A stretch of DNA of 64,000 nucleotides from an uncultured Alphaproteobacteria bacterium (GTDB taxonomy: Bacteria > Pseudomonadota > Alphaproteobacteria > CAAHEQ01 > UBA3637), in the NCBI GenBank assembly GCA_934234055.1, contig CAKQGY010000001.1:1-64000 (forward strand), read 5' to 3'. This document shows positions 18,080-28,302 of the stretch, piece by piece; the stretch's first letter is position 1, and every line of letters starts with the position of its first letter. The translations under genes were made by a program, and so were the position numbers. The notes beneath the pieces were generated by a model. The model was given only the letters and a program-made list of their open reading frames with translations. It did no database searches and was not told the origin of the DNA.

Positions 18080-21000
18080 CTAGAACAACCGCCCCAAGAT
18101 TCCCGGCGCCATAGACCCCAATGTTTTGAAGGTCACTTGCGGTGCCCACGGTGTGCCGGTGGTTTCGTATTTCACACCGACCAATCCGCCGCCTTGCCCG
18201 TCGCGGAACAAAGCCCCCACCAGCGGTATTTTTCCCGGCAGGCTGTTGATGGCATAGGCCGGAATGACCGCTCCCGTCAAGGCTACTTGATGCCATCCGA
18301 CATCCCCCGCAAAAGTCAGGCCCAGAGTCGTCCCCGACATCACACCGTTTTGGATTGTCAAGGTCAAATTCGGCACCGGTGTCAGGGTAAAGGGCACTTC
18401 CACCCGATCAAAGGATAAATCTTGGTCAAAAATACCGTTGACAATACCCAATATCGTAAATGCCTGCACCAAAAATCCCGGCGTTTTCAGGTTAAAGTGC
18501 TGCATATTCGCCGTGCCGGTAAAGACTCCCAGCGGCGATTGTTCGGCGGTAATCACCAATCGTCCGCCTTGAATCCGATCGCTGATTCCCAATCGCTCCA
18601 ACAAATCGCCCAAGTCATTCGTCTGTGCCCGCAGCAGTCTGTTCAGCGGTGTATAATTCACCGTAAAGGCCTCTTTTCCCGTCGCTGTCAGGATCAAAGA
18701 GTCCCACACAAATCCTTGCCGTCGGCCGATAATTTTTACACCCGTCAGGGGCTTATCCGCCACCAAAGTCAACTTCCCGACGGCCATATCCATATCTATG
18801 TCGGGCCAAGGTGCCACGGGTTGCATTTCCCCGGCCGGCGCATCGGTTTTTTCCGCGGCTTTTTCCAAAGTCATCCAGTCTTGCATATTCCACGATTCCG
18901 CATCCAGGCGCAGCACTGCCCGCTGCTTGGCATCGGCTTCAAAACGCCCGCGCATAATCGTTCCCGGCGCCATCAGGTTATCCAGCTCAATTTTCAGACC
19001 GTCTCCTGTTGCAAAGTGCGCCTGTGCTTTTATCGGTTGCTTGCTTTGCGTATCGGCATATCCTTGTATGCTTGCTTCTCCGTGCCAGGTTTGCCCCGCT
19101 CCCGTCAGCGTGATTTTCCCCGTCAAAGGCACCCCCACCGGTTTTTTTACCGAAATCGGATACAGGTTCACCGCTGCTGCTTTCAGGTTCAAGTCTCCTT
19201 GTATTGTCCAAATATCGGCCACCGTTTTAGTGATTTTTCCCGTCAGGCCGACCGTCCCGTTGCCCCAATCGGTTGCCGCAGGATACAGGGGTTGAATTGT
19301 TGCTATCGGCACTTGTCCCGCAATATCATAGCGCGTTTGAATTTCGTCGTTTTTTTCGGCGGTAAATGACTCTACCCATTTCAAGGTCAGCGGTATTCCC
19401 GCCACCGTTCCCGTCCCGTTCAGGCGCAGGGCGTTGTTATCCACCACCAGGTTCAGCGCTCCGTTTTCCAGGCGATAGGCCTCGGCCGGCGTCGGAAAGC
19501 CCCCGTTCGTAATGGCTGCTTTTGTCTTTACCCGCACCTGATTTTGGTTCAAGTCTTCAATCAAGGGAAACTTCAAGTCCACCTGCACGGTTGCATTGCC
19601 GCCGGTTTTGGCGGGATCTATACCGAACAGTTGCGGAAACTCCAATGGTTTTTGTGCGATCAGATCCAAAGCCTCTGCCACCGGCCCCACCACATTCAAT
19701 CGTATGTCGGCCTGCGCAATCTCGTCTTGCAGGTTTATTAGATCCACTTGTGCCGTCGTCAGGTTCAGGTTCCCCACCCGCCCTTGCGTGCCGCTGATCA
19801 GGACCTTATCCGGATACAGACGCACCAGCCCCGCAAAGTCGTCCACCGGTTTCATCGGGCTTAAATAGTCCACCCGCACGCCTCGCACCGGCATTTCGCC
19901 ATACAGGTTCACCAGTTCCCCTCCCGTGAAATAGAGCGTAAAGTCGGCTTTATCCACCGTCCCGGATTTCAGGTTTTGCTTCACCCAAGCATGTGCGTCC
20001 GGCCCGGTTGCCGGCGGCCAAACATCGGGCACCTGCACCATCGGCAGGGACGAGATATGTGCGTCCAGCACCGTCTTCACCGCGTTCAAGTCGTTCGCAT
20101 CTATCAGGCGATCCAGCCCTGCCACCGTCACTTCCAAGTCCGCTTTCGGCCCGTTTTTCAGCCACACCGCCGATTTCCCGATTTTCAGGTTTTTCAATCC
20201 CGCTTCCCACGCGCCGTTGATGGTGGCCGTTTTAATATGATACAGGTTCGTCAGCGGCTCCGGCAGGTTCAAGGTCCCCCCCGTTTCCGTCTTTAATTGA
20301 AAAGTCCCTTTTCCCACCAGGTGCGACAGGCTTTTTGCCGGTTTTGACAGGTTCAACATCCCCTCAACATTTGCCGCCACGGTTAGGTCCGCCCCCGCCA
20401 GCACCGGTATCACGCGTGCCAGGTTTTTCAGATACAGTGCATCCACTTCCGCGTCAAAGCTCATGTGTTTACGCATACGATTGTATTCCGCTTGCACATT
20501 AAAACGCGTTAAATCCTTTTGGATTTTAAACATACCGCTCATTTGGATTGCGTGATTGAATCCGAATTGTTTTTCCATCAGGATATCCATATTCGGAATA
20601 CTAAGGCGTTGATGTTGTTGCTGATCATCTACATACAAACTGATATCATTCAAAGCCAGCGCATTAAAAGCCAACAGTCTCTCAATTGTTTTGTCAATAT
20701 CGGGTGCGCCGTCGCCTTTCAACCACACCCCGTCCGCTGTTTCTTCGGGCTCGTTCTCGCCCCGGTTTGACAGGCGCACATTCCCCTCCGGTGTAATTTC
20801 AATCCGCAGCACCACCCGATTGATTCGCAACGTATCGGGCATATAGTTCAAACTCACAATATGCCACAGCCCATACGACATTTGCACATCGTCCAGTTTC
20901 AGGGCGATTTTCCCGTCCGGCCGCACCAAAGCCAGGTCCGCCACATCAATATGCAACAACCCTTCATCATGCAAAGACGCCTTTAACATCGCCGATTTTG

Positions 21001-21199
21001 CCTGTAATTTCAGGTTGCTTCCCTCCGGCAAGATATAGCTCTCCAAGGCCGGCAGCAATTCGGTGATATTCATCGGTTCGGCATACAGCTTTCCGATAAT
21101 CAGACCCAGCATCACAATTCCCAAAGCCACCACGATCGCCATCCCGTGGACGACGGCTTTGATCACGCGCTTGATTGCCTTTTTCAGTTTTTTCTTCAT
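18080..21199 (-). CDS. YhdP-like AsmA-superfamily protein (DUF3971)
   Basis: A 1039-residue protein anchored by one N-terminal membrane helix (about 14-36), followed by a very long beta-rich periplasmic part. The repeated short strands and the C-terminal AsmA-like domain match the YhdP/DUF3971 group. E. coli YhdP, TamB and YdbH form hydrophobic grooves that move phospholipids from inner to outer membrane; a similar role is inferred here. The frame is open upstream, but ATG at 21199 is chosen because it overlaps the preceding stop as TGATG. It is transcribed with the phosphate-transport genes upstream. Confidence 0.82.
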   Translation of the reverse strand: MKKKLKKAIKRVIKAVVHGMAIVVALGIVMLGLIIGKLYAEPMNITELLPALESYILPEGSNLKLQAKSAMLKASLHDEGLLHIDVADLALVRPDGKIALKLDDVQMSYGLWHIVSLNYMPDTLRINRVVLRIEITPEGNVRLSNRGENEPEETADGVWLKGDGAPDIDKTIERLLAFNALALNDISLYVDDQQQHQRLSIPNMDILMEKQFGFNHAIQMSGMFKIQKDLTRFNVQAEYNRMRKHMSFDAEVDALYLKNLARVIPVLAGADLTVAANVEGMLNLSKPAKSLSHLVGKGTFQLKTETGGTLNLPEPLTNLYHIKTATINGAWEAGLKNLKIGKSAVWLKNGPKADLEVTVAGLDRLIDANDLNAVKTVLDAHISSLPMVQVPDVWPPATGPDAHAWVKQNLKSGTVDKADFTLYFTGGELVNLYGEMPVRGVRVDYLSPMKPVDDFAGLVRLYPDKVLISGTQGRVGNLNLTTAQVDLINLQDEIAQADIRLNVVGPVAEALDLIAQKPLEFPQLFGIDPAKTGGNATVQVDLKFPLIEDLNQNQVRVKTKAAITNGGFPTPAEAYRLENGALNLVVDNNALRLNGTGTVAGIPLTLKWVESFTAEKNDEIQTRYDIAGQVPIATIQPLYPAATDWGNGTVGLTGKITKTVADIWTIQGDLNLKAAAVNLYPISVKKPVGVPLTGKITLTGAGQTWHGEASIQGYADTQSKQPIKAQAHFATGDGLKIELDNLMAPGTIMRGRFEADAKQRAVLRLDAESWNMQDWMTLEKAAEKTDAPAGEMQPVAPWPDIDMDMAVGKLTLVADKPLTGVKIIGRRQGFVWDSLILTATGKEAFTVNYTPLNRLLRAQTNDLGDLLERLGISDRIQGGRLVITAEQSPLGVFTGTANMQHFNLKTPGFLVQAFTILGIVNGIFDQDLSFDRVEVPFTLTPVPNLTLTIQNGVMSGTTLGLTFAGDVGWHQVALTGAVIPAYAINSLPGKIPLVGALFRDGQGGGLVGVKYETTGTPWAPQVTFKTLGSMAPGILGRLF

Positions 21200-22191
21200 C
21201 AGCCCATTCCCCGCATCAGGATCAACAACCCCCAACTTAAACCGCCGGCGACCACCGGCACCAAGAACCATGATAAGATAATACGACCTAAAATCCCAAA
21301 ACGCAAGCCATAACCGCCTCTTGCCAACGAAATACCGCAGATAGCGCCGATAATGACACCGGACACAGGGATTGGCACCAACGGAAACGCGGGCAGGTGC
21401 CATTCGCGCAGTTCTTCCTGCCATTCCTGCAATGAAAAGCAAAACAGGCTGACGGCGGTGGCCGCCATCACGACCAAAGCCTCCACCGGCGACAGCGGGA
21501 ACAAGCGCGAACTCACCGTTGCGATCACTTTTTTATTTGCCATTAAAAAGCCGATTCCCACAAAAATGCACACAACAATAATCACCCCATACGCCGGCAG
21601 ATCCGGATAGACTTCCAGATACGGCCCCACAATCGTGCCGACATTATTCGCCCCCAGGGCATAGGCCGCCCACGTGCACGCCAGCACCAACCCCACGCGC
21701 ACCATGCTGTCGCGGATAAAGAGAGATACCGGCCACCGTGTCAAAGCCCGCCGACACAGGAACATCAGGATTCCGCTGATCACGCTTGCGATCACGGGCG
21801 CCATCAGCCATGCCTCCGCCATTTGCCGCATCAAGGGCCAATCCACCACGGCCGCCCGCGCGATATTCCATCCCACCAACGCCCCGATCATCGTTTGCAT
21901 CAGTGAGGTTGGTGTCCCCCGCAGTGAAAACACCTCCTGCACCAAAAACGCCGTAAAGATAACCACCAACAGTTCTTCCGGTTTGTCCAGTTGCCCCAGT
22001 TGCGCAACACTGGCCGTTGTGCCGGCGCCGCTGACCAAGGCTCCTGCCAGCACCGCAATCCCTGCCACCACCGCTGCGGTTTTCAGGCGCACCATGCGTG
22101 TGCCGACCGCCGTGCCGAACAGGTTCCCCAGGTTATTTTTCCCCAAGGACCACGCCAATATTATCGCACCCAAGTAAGTCAACCAAATCAT
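21199..22191 (-). CDS. PiT-family inorganic phosphate transporter
   Basis: A 330-residue polytopic membrane protein. The duplicated PiT signature appears as GKNNLGNLFGTAVGTRM near the N terminus and GANNVGTIVGPYLEVY in the second half. In classical PiT proteins the motif reads GxNDxAN; here Asp is replaced by Asn in both copies, which may alter ion coupling. It overlaps the upstream DUF47 gene by 4 bases (ATGA), the common PiT plus DUF47 pairing in bacteria, and overlaps the YhdP-like gene by one base. Confidence 0.82.
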   Translation of the reverse strand: MIWLTYLGAIILAWSLGKNNLGNLFGTAVGTRMVRLKTAAVVAGIAVLAGALVSGAGTTASVAQLGQLDKPEELLVVIFTAFLVQEVFSLRGTPTSLMQTMIGALVGWNIARAAVVDWPLMRQMAEAWLMAPVIASVISGILMFLCRRALTRWPVSLFIRDSMVRVGLVLACTWAAYALGANNVGTIVGPYLEVYPDLPAYGVIIVVCIFVGIGFLMANKKVIATVSSRLFPLSPVEALVVMAATAVSLFCFSLQEWQEELREWHLPAFPLVPIPVSGVIIGAICGISLARGGYGLRFGILGRIILSWFLVPVVAGGLSWGLLILMRGMG

Positions 22192-22832
22192 ACAGCGTGT
22201 TTCACCACAAACAAGGACAGTAAATCCGCCATATCTTCGGCCATATCCGATATTTTTTCAATACTGTAAATAAATTCTTTTAATTGCAGTTGCCGTGCCA
22301 GGGGCAGTTTCAGTTCCTGGAATACTTTTTGCTTCAAGTCTATCGCCATCAGGTCCACCTGGTGTTCCAGGTTATAGACCTCTTGCACAAAGTCCGACAC
22401 ATGTGTCCCACCCAGGACGGTTTTCATACCCGACACCAACGTTCCCACACAGTTGATATTCACTGCTATCAGATGAGTTAAATCCGGCTTTAACGCGTCC
22501 GGGATTTCGGGGCATTCCACCGACACCAGGATCAGATCTGATTCGTATTTATTGATGATTTTATCACATCCTTCTATCAGGGATAAAATATCCGATCGCA
22601 TATCCGGCAGCAGCATTTGCGCATACAGCTGATTTTCCACATCGCGGCGCAGGCTGTCATTTTCCGCTTCCAAGGCACTCACTTTCGCTCTCAGGTCCAA
22701 GAACACCGGCGACACCCCGTCGGCGAAATAGTGTTCAAACGCTTGCGAGACGAACAGTCCGCTTTGGATGATATTGATTAGGAAAGTGGTAATTTTTCCT
22801 TCCAGCTCTTTTGTTTTTTTGAATAATTCCAT
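22188..22832 (-). CDS. DUF47/PhoU-like phosphate transport regulator
   Basis: A 214-residue all-helical cytoplasmic protein of the DUF47 (YkaA, PhoU-related) family. The N-terminal LFKKTKELEGKI and the acidic helix EKISDMAEDMADLL near the end are typical. DUF47 proteins are encoded next to PiT transporters and modulate phosphate uptake; the ATGA overlap with the transporter supports that here. A strong AAGGAGGGG precedes the ATG. It starts 9 bases after the prfB stop. Confidence 0.85.
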   Translation of the reverse strand: MELFKKTKELEGKITTFLINIIQSGLFVSQAFEHYFADGVSPVFLDLRAKVSALEAENDSLRRDVENQLYAQMLLPDMRSDILSLIEGCDKIINKYESDLILVSVECPEIPDALKPDLTHLIAVNINCVGTLVSGMKTVLGGTHVSDFVQEVYNLEHQVDLMAIDLKQKVFQELKLPLARQLQLKEFIYSIEKISDMAEDMADLLSLFVVKHAV

Positions 22833-22841
22833 AACCCCTCC

Positions 22842-23943
22842 TTATTTTTTTGCCAATCCTGCCAGCGACGCGCGCATAAATCCGTCCAAATCGCCGTCCA
22901 GCACTCCGCCCGTATCCGAGGTCTCATACCCTGTGCGCAAATCTTTGACCATCTGATAGGGTTGCAGCACATACGATCGTATCTGGTTGCCCCAGCCGTT
23001 ATCCCCCTTGGCGGCTTCCACGGCACCTTGTGCTTCCCGCCGTTTTTGCAGCTCCATTTCATACAGCCGTGCTTTCAGCATTCGCCATGCCTCATCGCGG
23101 TTTGCGAACTGACTGCGTTGTGTTTGACAGGCCACCACAATCCCGGTCGGCAGGTGTGTAATTCGGATTGCGCTTTCCGTGCGGTTGACATGCTGCCCGC
23201 CCGCACCCGATGCCCGATACAGATCAATCCGACAATCCGCCGGGTTAATGTCAATTTGGATTGAATCGTCCACCACCGGATAGACCCACACCGACGCAAA
23301 GCTGGTATGGCGTCGGGCATTTGAGTCAAAGGGCGAGATTCGCACCAACCGGTGCACACCCGATTCATATTTCAACCACCCATAGGCATTGGCTCCCGTG
23401 AATTTCAAGGTTGCCGATTTAATGCCGGCTTCTTCGCCCTCACTTTCTTCCAGCAGTTGCACCTGATACCCGGCGCGTTCACCCCATCTCATATACATGC
23501 GCAACAGCATACTGGCCCAATCTTGAGATTCCGTTCCCCCCGCGCCCGAGTGTATTTCCAAAAAGGCGTCATTTTTATCGCCCTCTGCGGACAGCAGACT
23601 TTCCAGTTCAGCCTTTTCCATATCCTCTTTCATTGCTGTCAAAGCCTTTTCCGCCTCCGCCAGCAATTCCGGCTCATTTTCCGCCTCCGCCAGTTCCAGC
23701 ATTTCATAGTTGTCGCCAAATCGTTTTTCCAAGTCTTTAACCCGTGTCAGCGCCTCGGCCAAAGTATTGCGTTCGGTCATCAATTTTTGCGCCCGTTCCG
23801 GATTGTCCCACAGGCTTCCTTCCGCCGTCAGCGCGTCCAATTCTTCCAACTTCAACAGGGCATTATCCCAGTCAAAGACGCTCCTTAAGAAGCGCCAGCA
23901 CTTCTCTGTATTTTTCGCTTAAAGAAATCATTTCTGCTTTCAT
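22842..23943 (-). CDS. prfB: Peptide chain release factor 2, expressed by programmed +1 frameshift
   Basis: RF2 releases nascent chains at UGA and UAA. The gene is in two frames. Frame one runs from ATG at 23943 (AGGAGA upstream) for 23 codons and ends CGT CTT TGA (23880-23872). Shifting +1 at CTT TGA C gives [12 protein letters not shown] and 343 more residues, 366 in total, the normal RF2 length. AAGGAG lies 3 bases before the CTT, exactly as in the classical autoregulatory site. The SPF anticodon-like motif ([12 protein letters not shown]) and the GGQ motif ([12 protein letters not shown]) are both intact. It lies 9 bases after the PBP1A gene, a common alphaproteobacterial neighbour. Confidence 0.95.
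23871..23886 (-). promoter_or_regulatory. prfB programmed frameshift site
   Basis: Minus strand AAGGAG-CGT-CTT-TGA-C. The internal Shine-Dalgarno-like AAGGAG sits 3 bases before the slippery CTT and the in-frame UGA is followed by C. Low RF2 slows termination at UGA and favours the +1 slip, so RF2 controls its own level. Confidence 0.93.
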
Positions 23944-23952
23944 TGTGTTCTC

Positions 23953-26358
23953 CTAATAGACCCCGCCCATATCCGGCAGGTTTTCATCGTCTTGAATAAT
24001 GATATTGCGACCGCCGATGACTTTGGCGGGCTTACTTAAATCCGTGCCTTTTCGGAAAGCCTCCATAATCACATTTGTATCGCCCGGTGCGGCAGGCCTC
24101 CCCGTTGTCGCATTGACGCGCACCAACTCCACGGTATCGGGTACGCGGAACGGAATGTTTGTCTTATCGGCCAAGGCATCTTTCATAAAGTCGCGAAAGA
24201 TCGGTCCGCTGACGGTGCCACCTGTTTCATTCGGTCCCAGGGTTTGCGGATTGTCATAGCCGACCCACACCCCCACGACCAAGTCCGGCGAAAATCCGAT
24301 AAACCACGCATCCACGCTGCTGTTGCTGGTGCCGCTTTTGGCGCCTAACGTTTTGTGCAGGCTTTTCGCCACCCGTCCGGTTCCGCGCTCCACCACACCG
24401 GCCAGGATATTGACCATTTGATAGGCGCTGGCCGAGTCTTGGATCTGGGCGCGATTATCGGGAATCACGGGCTTGTTTTCCGGAGTGGCGTTTTCGCCGA
24501 CACAGGCCTCACACGCCCGATCGTCGTGTCGATAGATGGTTTTGCCTGTTCGGTCTTGAATGCGGTCAATAATACTGGGCGTAATTTTTTTACCGCCGTT
24601 GACCAGCATCCCATAGGCCGTTGTCATTTTCATCAAAGTCGTTTCCCCCGACCCCAGTGCCGTGGACAGCACCGGTTCCAATTTATCCGAGATTCCGAAT
24701 TTCTTGCCATAGGCCAAAATTTTGCGCATACCGATCGCCTGAGCCAACCGGATTGTCATCAGGTTGCGTGATTTTTCAATCCCGACACGCAGGGTTGTCG
24801 GCCCGTAAAAGATCTGACTGTAATTTTTGGGTTTCCATTTTGTGCCGTCCGGGTTTTCCATAACCAACGGCGCATCCAAAATCAGGCTGGACGGCGTATA
24901 GCCCGAATCCAACGCCGCCAAATACACAAAGGGCTTAAACGACGATCCCGGTTGCCGCAAGGCCTGAATAGCGCGGTTGAATTGATTGCGCTTGAACGAG
25001 AATCCTCCCGTCATCGCCAACACGCGTCCCGTATGCGGATCCATCGCGATCAAAGCGCCTTCTGCTTCCGGCATTTGTCGCAGCAGGTAATCGGCTTCTG
25101 TTTTGGCTTTTTTGCGCACCATCACCACATCACCCACAGCCAACACATCGGCCGGCACTTTCACTTTTGTGGCCGATACTTTCCGGTCTTCCAGGGGCTT
25201 TCTTGCCCATTTCAGATTTGCAATCGTAATCCGTCCTTTTGCCCCGTCTGCCAGGTTCAGGTCCGCCTGCGTTTCCGTCAGTCCCACCACGGCGGCCAAG
25301 TGCCAGGTATCGGGCACATAGTCCGGTATTTTGTGTGTTTCGACATAAGATTTAGCTTCATCGGCACTGTCCAGATGAGCCACCGGCCCGCGCCATCCGT
25401 GCCGCATGTCATAGGTGATCAAGCCGTCCCGCAAAGCCTTTGTCGCTGCTTTTTGCAATTTCGGCTCCAACGAAGTTCGAATCGCCAATCCGCCGTCATA
25501 CATTGCTGCATCGCCATAGGTTTCCGCCACGAATCGCCGGACTTCTTCGGCATAGTATCCCGCATCTTCCAGCAAGCGATTTTTGCGTTCGGCCATATGG
25601 ATCGGCTCTTGCTTGGCGTCATCGCGTTGCGCCGCGGTGATATAGCCTTCTTCATACATCCGATCCAGCACCCAGTTCCGTCTCTCCAAGGCGGCCGCCG
25701 TTTTGCGGATCGGGTGATAGTTGTTCGGTCCTTTCGGCAGGGCTGCCAAGAACGCCATTTCCCCCAGGGTCAATTCGTCCATTGCTTTGTCAAAGTAGCT
25801 CAGCGACGCACTGGCCACGCCATAAGATCCGACCCCCAAGAAGATCTCATTCAGATACAGTTCCAGGATATGGTCTTTCGTGAAAGTCTTTTCAATTTTT
25901 CGAGCCAACAGGATTTCTTTAATCTTGCGCGAGAACGACTGCTCCGATGTCAGCAGCATATTTTTCGCAACCTGCTGCGTGATTGTCGAGGCTCCGACTT
26001 TGCGTCGCCCGTGCCCTATATTTTTCAGGTTCACCAGCACCGCGCGCCCGATACCGACAAAGTCAATTCCGCCGTGCGTATAGAATGTTTTATCTTCCGC
26101 CGCGATAAACGCCGACCGCAACAGGGGAGGGATCTTGTCCACCGACACGAACAGGCGTTTTTCGGTGGCATATTCGGCCAGCAACGACCCGTCCGCGGTA
26201 TACAGCCGACTGGTAATTTGGGGTTGATAATTTTCCAATTGATGATAGTCCGGCAATCCCATGGAATACCGCAGCACCACGATAAAAGCGATTGCTGCCG
26301 CCAAAAAGCACCCAAAGAAAAACAGACTCACCAATGTTGACAAAAAGCGCATTTTCAT
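23953..26358 (-). CDS. Bifunctional penicillin-binding protein 1A
   Basis: An 801-residue class A PBP (mrcA/ponA type) that polymerises and cross-links peptidoglycan. One N-terminal membrane helix (about 8-30) is followed by the GT51 glycosyltransferase domain (AAEDKTFYTHGGID, GASTITQQVAKN). An OB-like linker comes next, then the transpeptidase domain with SxxK in GSSFKPF, SRN in KSRNLMT and KSGTS as the KTG-like box. The second ATG at 26352 has the better-spaced AGGA and may be the start. It is followed 9 bases later by prfB. Confidence 0.95.
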   Translation of the reverse strand: MKMRFLSTLVSLFFFGCFLAAAIAFIVVLRYSMGLPDYHQLENYQPQITSRLYTADGSLLAEYATEKRLFVSVDKIPPLLRSAFIAAEDKTFYTHGGIDFVGIGRAVLVNLKNIGHGRRKVGASTITQQVAKNMLLTSEQSFSRKIKEILLARKIEKTFTKDHILELYLNEIFLGVGSYGVASASLSYFDKAMDELTLGEMAFLAALPKGPNNYHPIRKTAAALERRNWVLDRMYEEGYITAAQRDDAKQEPIHMAERKNRLLEDAGYYAEEVRRFVAETYGDAAMYDGGLAIRTSLEPKLQKAATKALRDGLITYDMRHGWRGPVAHLDSADEAKSYVETHKIPDYVPDTWHLAAVVGLTETQADLNLADGAKGRITIANLKWARKPLEDRKVSATKVKVPADVLAVGDVVMVRKKAKTEADYLLRQMPEAEGALIAMDPHTGRVLAMTGGFSFKRNQFNRAIQALRQPGSSFKPFVYLAALDSGYTPSSLILDAPLVMENPDGTKWKPKNYSQIFYGPTTLRVGIEKSRNLMTIRLAQAIGMRKILAYGKKFGISDKLEPVLSTALGSGETTLMKMTTAYGMLVNGGKKITPSIIDRIQDRTGKTIYRHDDRACEACVGENATPENKPVIPDNRAQIQDSASAYQMVNILAGVVERGTGRVAKSLHKTLGAKSGTSNSSVDAWFIGFSPDLVVGVWVGYDNPQTLGPNETGGTVSGPIFRDFMKDALADKTNIPFRVPDTVELVRVNATTGRPAAPGDTNVIMEAFRKGTDLSKPAKVIGGRNIIIQDDENLPDMGGVY

Positions 26359-26452
26359 ATCCTGTTTCTGATTGTTTTTTTAACATACCTGTTTTTGGGA
26401 TTAAAATCAAGGATTTTTTATCCCTTCGGCTGTTTTTTTACCGAAACCGGCG

Positions 26453-28300
26453 TTATTTTTTCTTCAAGTATCCGATAATCGCCGTCGTGGCCGCGGGTGT
26501 CATTCCCGTCATCCGCATCAGGGCGCCGATTGTCGCCGGCCGGGTCTGCTTTAACCGCTCTACGATTTCGCTGGACAGGCCGCCTATTTTTTGGAAGTCC
26601 GTCTCGGGCGGTATTTTCAACGCTTCATCTTTTCGGAACGCTTCAATATCCATCATTTGCCGCGCCAAGTATCCGCTGTATCGTCCTTCAATTTCCAGTT
26701 GTTCGGCAATATCCGCCGGCACATCGGCCCATTCCGGCCACGCCCGCGCAATTGCGGCCCAATCAACGCCCTGATAGGCCAACATATCAAACGCTGTTCT
26801 TTTTTGTCCGTCCGCATTGACATTAAAGCCCATGCCTCGCAATTCTTTTGAGGTATAGGCTTTTGCTTTAATCTGCTCCCGCAAGCGATTCAGTCTCTCT
26901 TTTTTGGCCTGGAAAATCCGGGCGCGTTCGGCTCCCACACACCCCACATCAATCCCTTTTTGTGTCAGGCGCAGATCCGCATTATCCGCCCGCATTGTCA
27001 GGCGATATTCCGCGCGCGAAGTGAACAGGCGATACGGCTCATCAACCCCCAGGGTTGTAATATCATCAATCATCACGCCGATATAGCTGTCTGCCCGATC
27101 CAGCGTAAAGGTCTCACCGCTTGCTTTGGCTTTTAATGCCGCATTGATTCCCGCCACCAGGCCCAGCCCCGCCGCTTCTTCATAGCCCGTTGTGCCGTTG
27201 ATTTGCCCCGCCAGGAACAGGTTCGGCACGAATTTAGCTTCCAATGTCGGGCGTAATTCCCGCGGATCCACATAGTCATATTCAATCGCATACGCCCAGC
27301 GCAAAATTTTAACTTGTTCCAACCCCGGGATAGAGCGGATAAAGGCCTCTTGGACATCTTTCGGCACGCTGGTGGAAATACCGTTGGGGTAAATGCTGTT
27401 GCCGGTGCGTGATTCGGGCTCCAAAAAGATGTGATGACTGTCGCGTCCCGCAAACCGCACTAATTTTGTCTCAATACTGGGGCAATAGCGCGGCCCCGTT
27501 GATGTAATCTGCCCGTCAAACAACGGTGCGCGGTTCAGGTTATCCAGAATGATTTTGTGTGTTTCGGGCGTCGTATGCGTGATATAGCACGGCAGTTGCT
27601 CGGGCTTAAAATCCGTTGTTAAAAAGGAAAAAGGCTTTGCGGGATTGTCGCCGTCCTGACGCTCACATTTGCGCCAATCAATTGTATTTTTGTCCAACCG
27701 AGCCGGCGTTCCGGTTTTCAATCGTCCCACCCGCAGGCCCAGTTTTTTCAATGCCAGTGTCAAGCCCAAACTCGGTTCTTCGCCCCACCGTCCGCCCGGT
27801 GTTTTCTCTGCTCCGATGTGCAGCACACCGTTCAGAAAAGTCCCCGTCGTCAGGATCACCGCCCTGGCTCGGATTTCTTCCCCGCCGGCGACCACCCCGA
27901 CCACGGCGCCGTCCGCCACAATCAAGTCTTCCGCCGCCGCCTCTTTCAGGCTCAGGTTCGGATAGTTTTTCAAGATTCGTTGCATTTCCGCCCGATAGGC
28001 CGGCTTATCGGCTTGGGCGCGCGGGCCTTGCACGGCGGGTCCTTTGCTGGCGTTCAGCATTCGGAATTGAATCCCCGTCTTATCAATCACCCGTCCCATC
28101 AGGCCGTCCAAGGCGTCCACTTCCCGCACGACGGTTCCTTTGGCCAAACCCCCGATCGCAGGGTTGCACGACATATCGGCGATGGTGTCCAGGTGCAAAG
28201 TAATTAAAAGGGTCTTTGCCCCCATGCGCGCCGCCGCCGCACAGGCCTCACATCCGGCATGCCCGCCGCCCACCACAATGACATCATAATTATTTTCCAT
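26453..28300 (-). CDS. mnmG: tRNA uridine 5-carboxymethylaminomethyl modification enzyme MnmG
   Basis: A 615-residue FAD protein that, with MnmE, adds the (carboxymethyl)aminomethyl group to wobble U34 of several tRNAs. The N-terminal dinucleotide motif [33 protein letters not shown] and the C-terminal helical domain are all present. ATG at 28300 is the start; it lies 2 bases after the mnmE stop, and an upstream in-frame TTG lies inside mnmE. Last gene of the rpmH operon. mnmE and mnmG side by side encode the two partners of one complex. Confidence 0.97.
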   Translation of the reverse strand: MENNYDVIVVGGGHAGCEACAAAARMGAKTLLITLHLDTIADMSCNPAIGGLAKGTVVREVDALDGLMGRVIDKTGIQFRMLNASKGPAVQGPRAQADKPAYRAEMQRILKNYPNLSLKEAAAEDLIVADGAVVGVVAGGEEIRARAVILTTGTFLNGVLHIGAEKTPGGRWGEEPSLGLTLALKKLGLRVGRLKTGTPARLDKNTIDWRKCERQDGDNPAKPFSFLTTDFKPEQLPCYITHTTPETHKIILDNLNRAPLFDGQITSTGPRYCPSIETKLVRFAGRDSHHIFLEPESRTGNSIYPNGISTSVPKDVQEAFIRSIPGLEQVKILRWAYAIEYDYVDPRELRPTLEAKFVPNLFLAGQINGTTGYEEAAGLGLVAGINAALKAKASGETFTLDRADSYIGVMIDDITTLGVDEPYRLFTSRAEYRLTMRADNADLRLTQKGIDVGCVGAERARIFQAKKERLNRLREQIKAKAYTSKELRGMGFNVNADGQKRTAFDMLAYQGVDWAAIARAWPEWADVPADIAEQLEIEGRYSGYLARQMMDIEAFRKDEALKIPPETDFQKIGGLSSEIVERLKQTRPATIGALMRMTGMTPAATTAIIGYLKKK

Positions 28301-28302
28301 TT

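Noticed and set aside
24952..26340. A 462-codon open frame antisense to the PBP1A gene
   Set aside because: The opposite strand encodes an intact PBP1A with all catalytic motifs; the frame is His/Arg/Phe-rich shadow sequence without a ribosome site.
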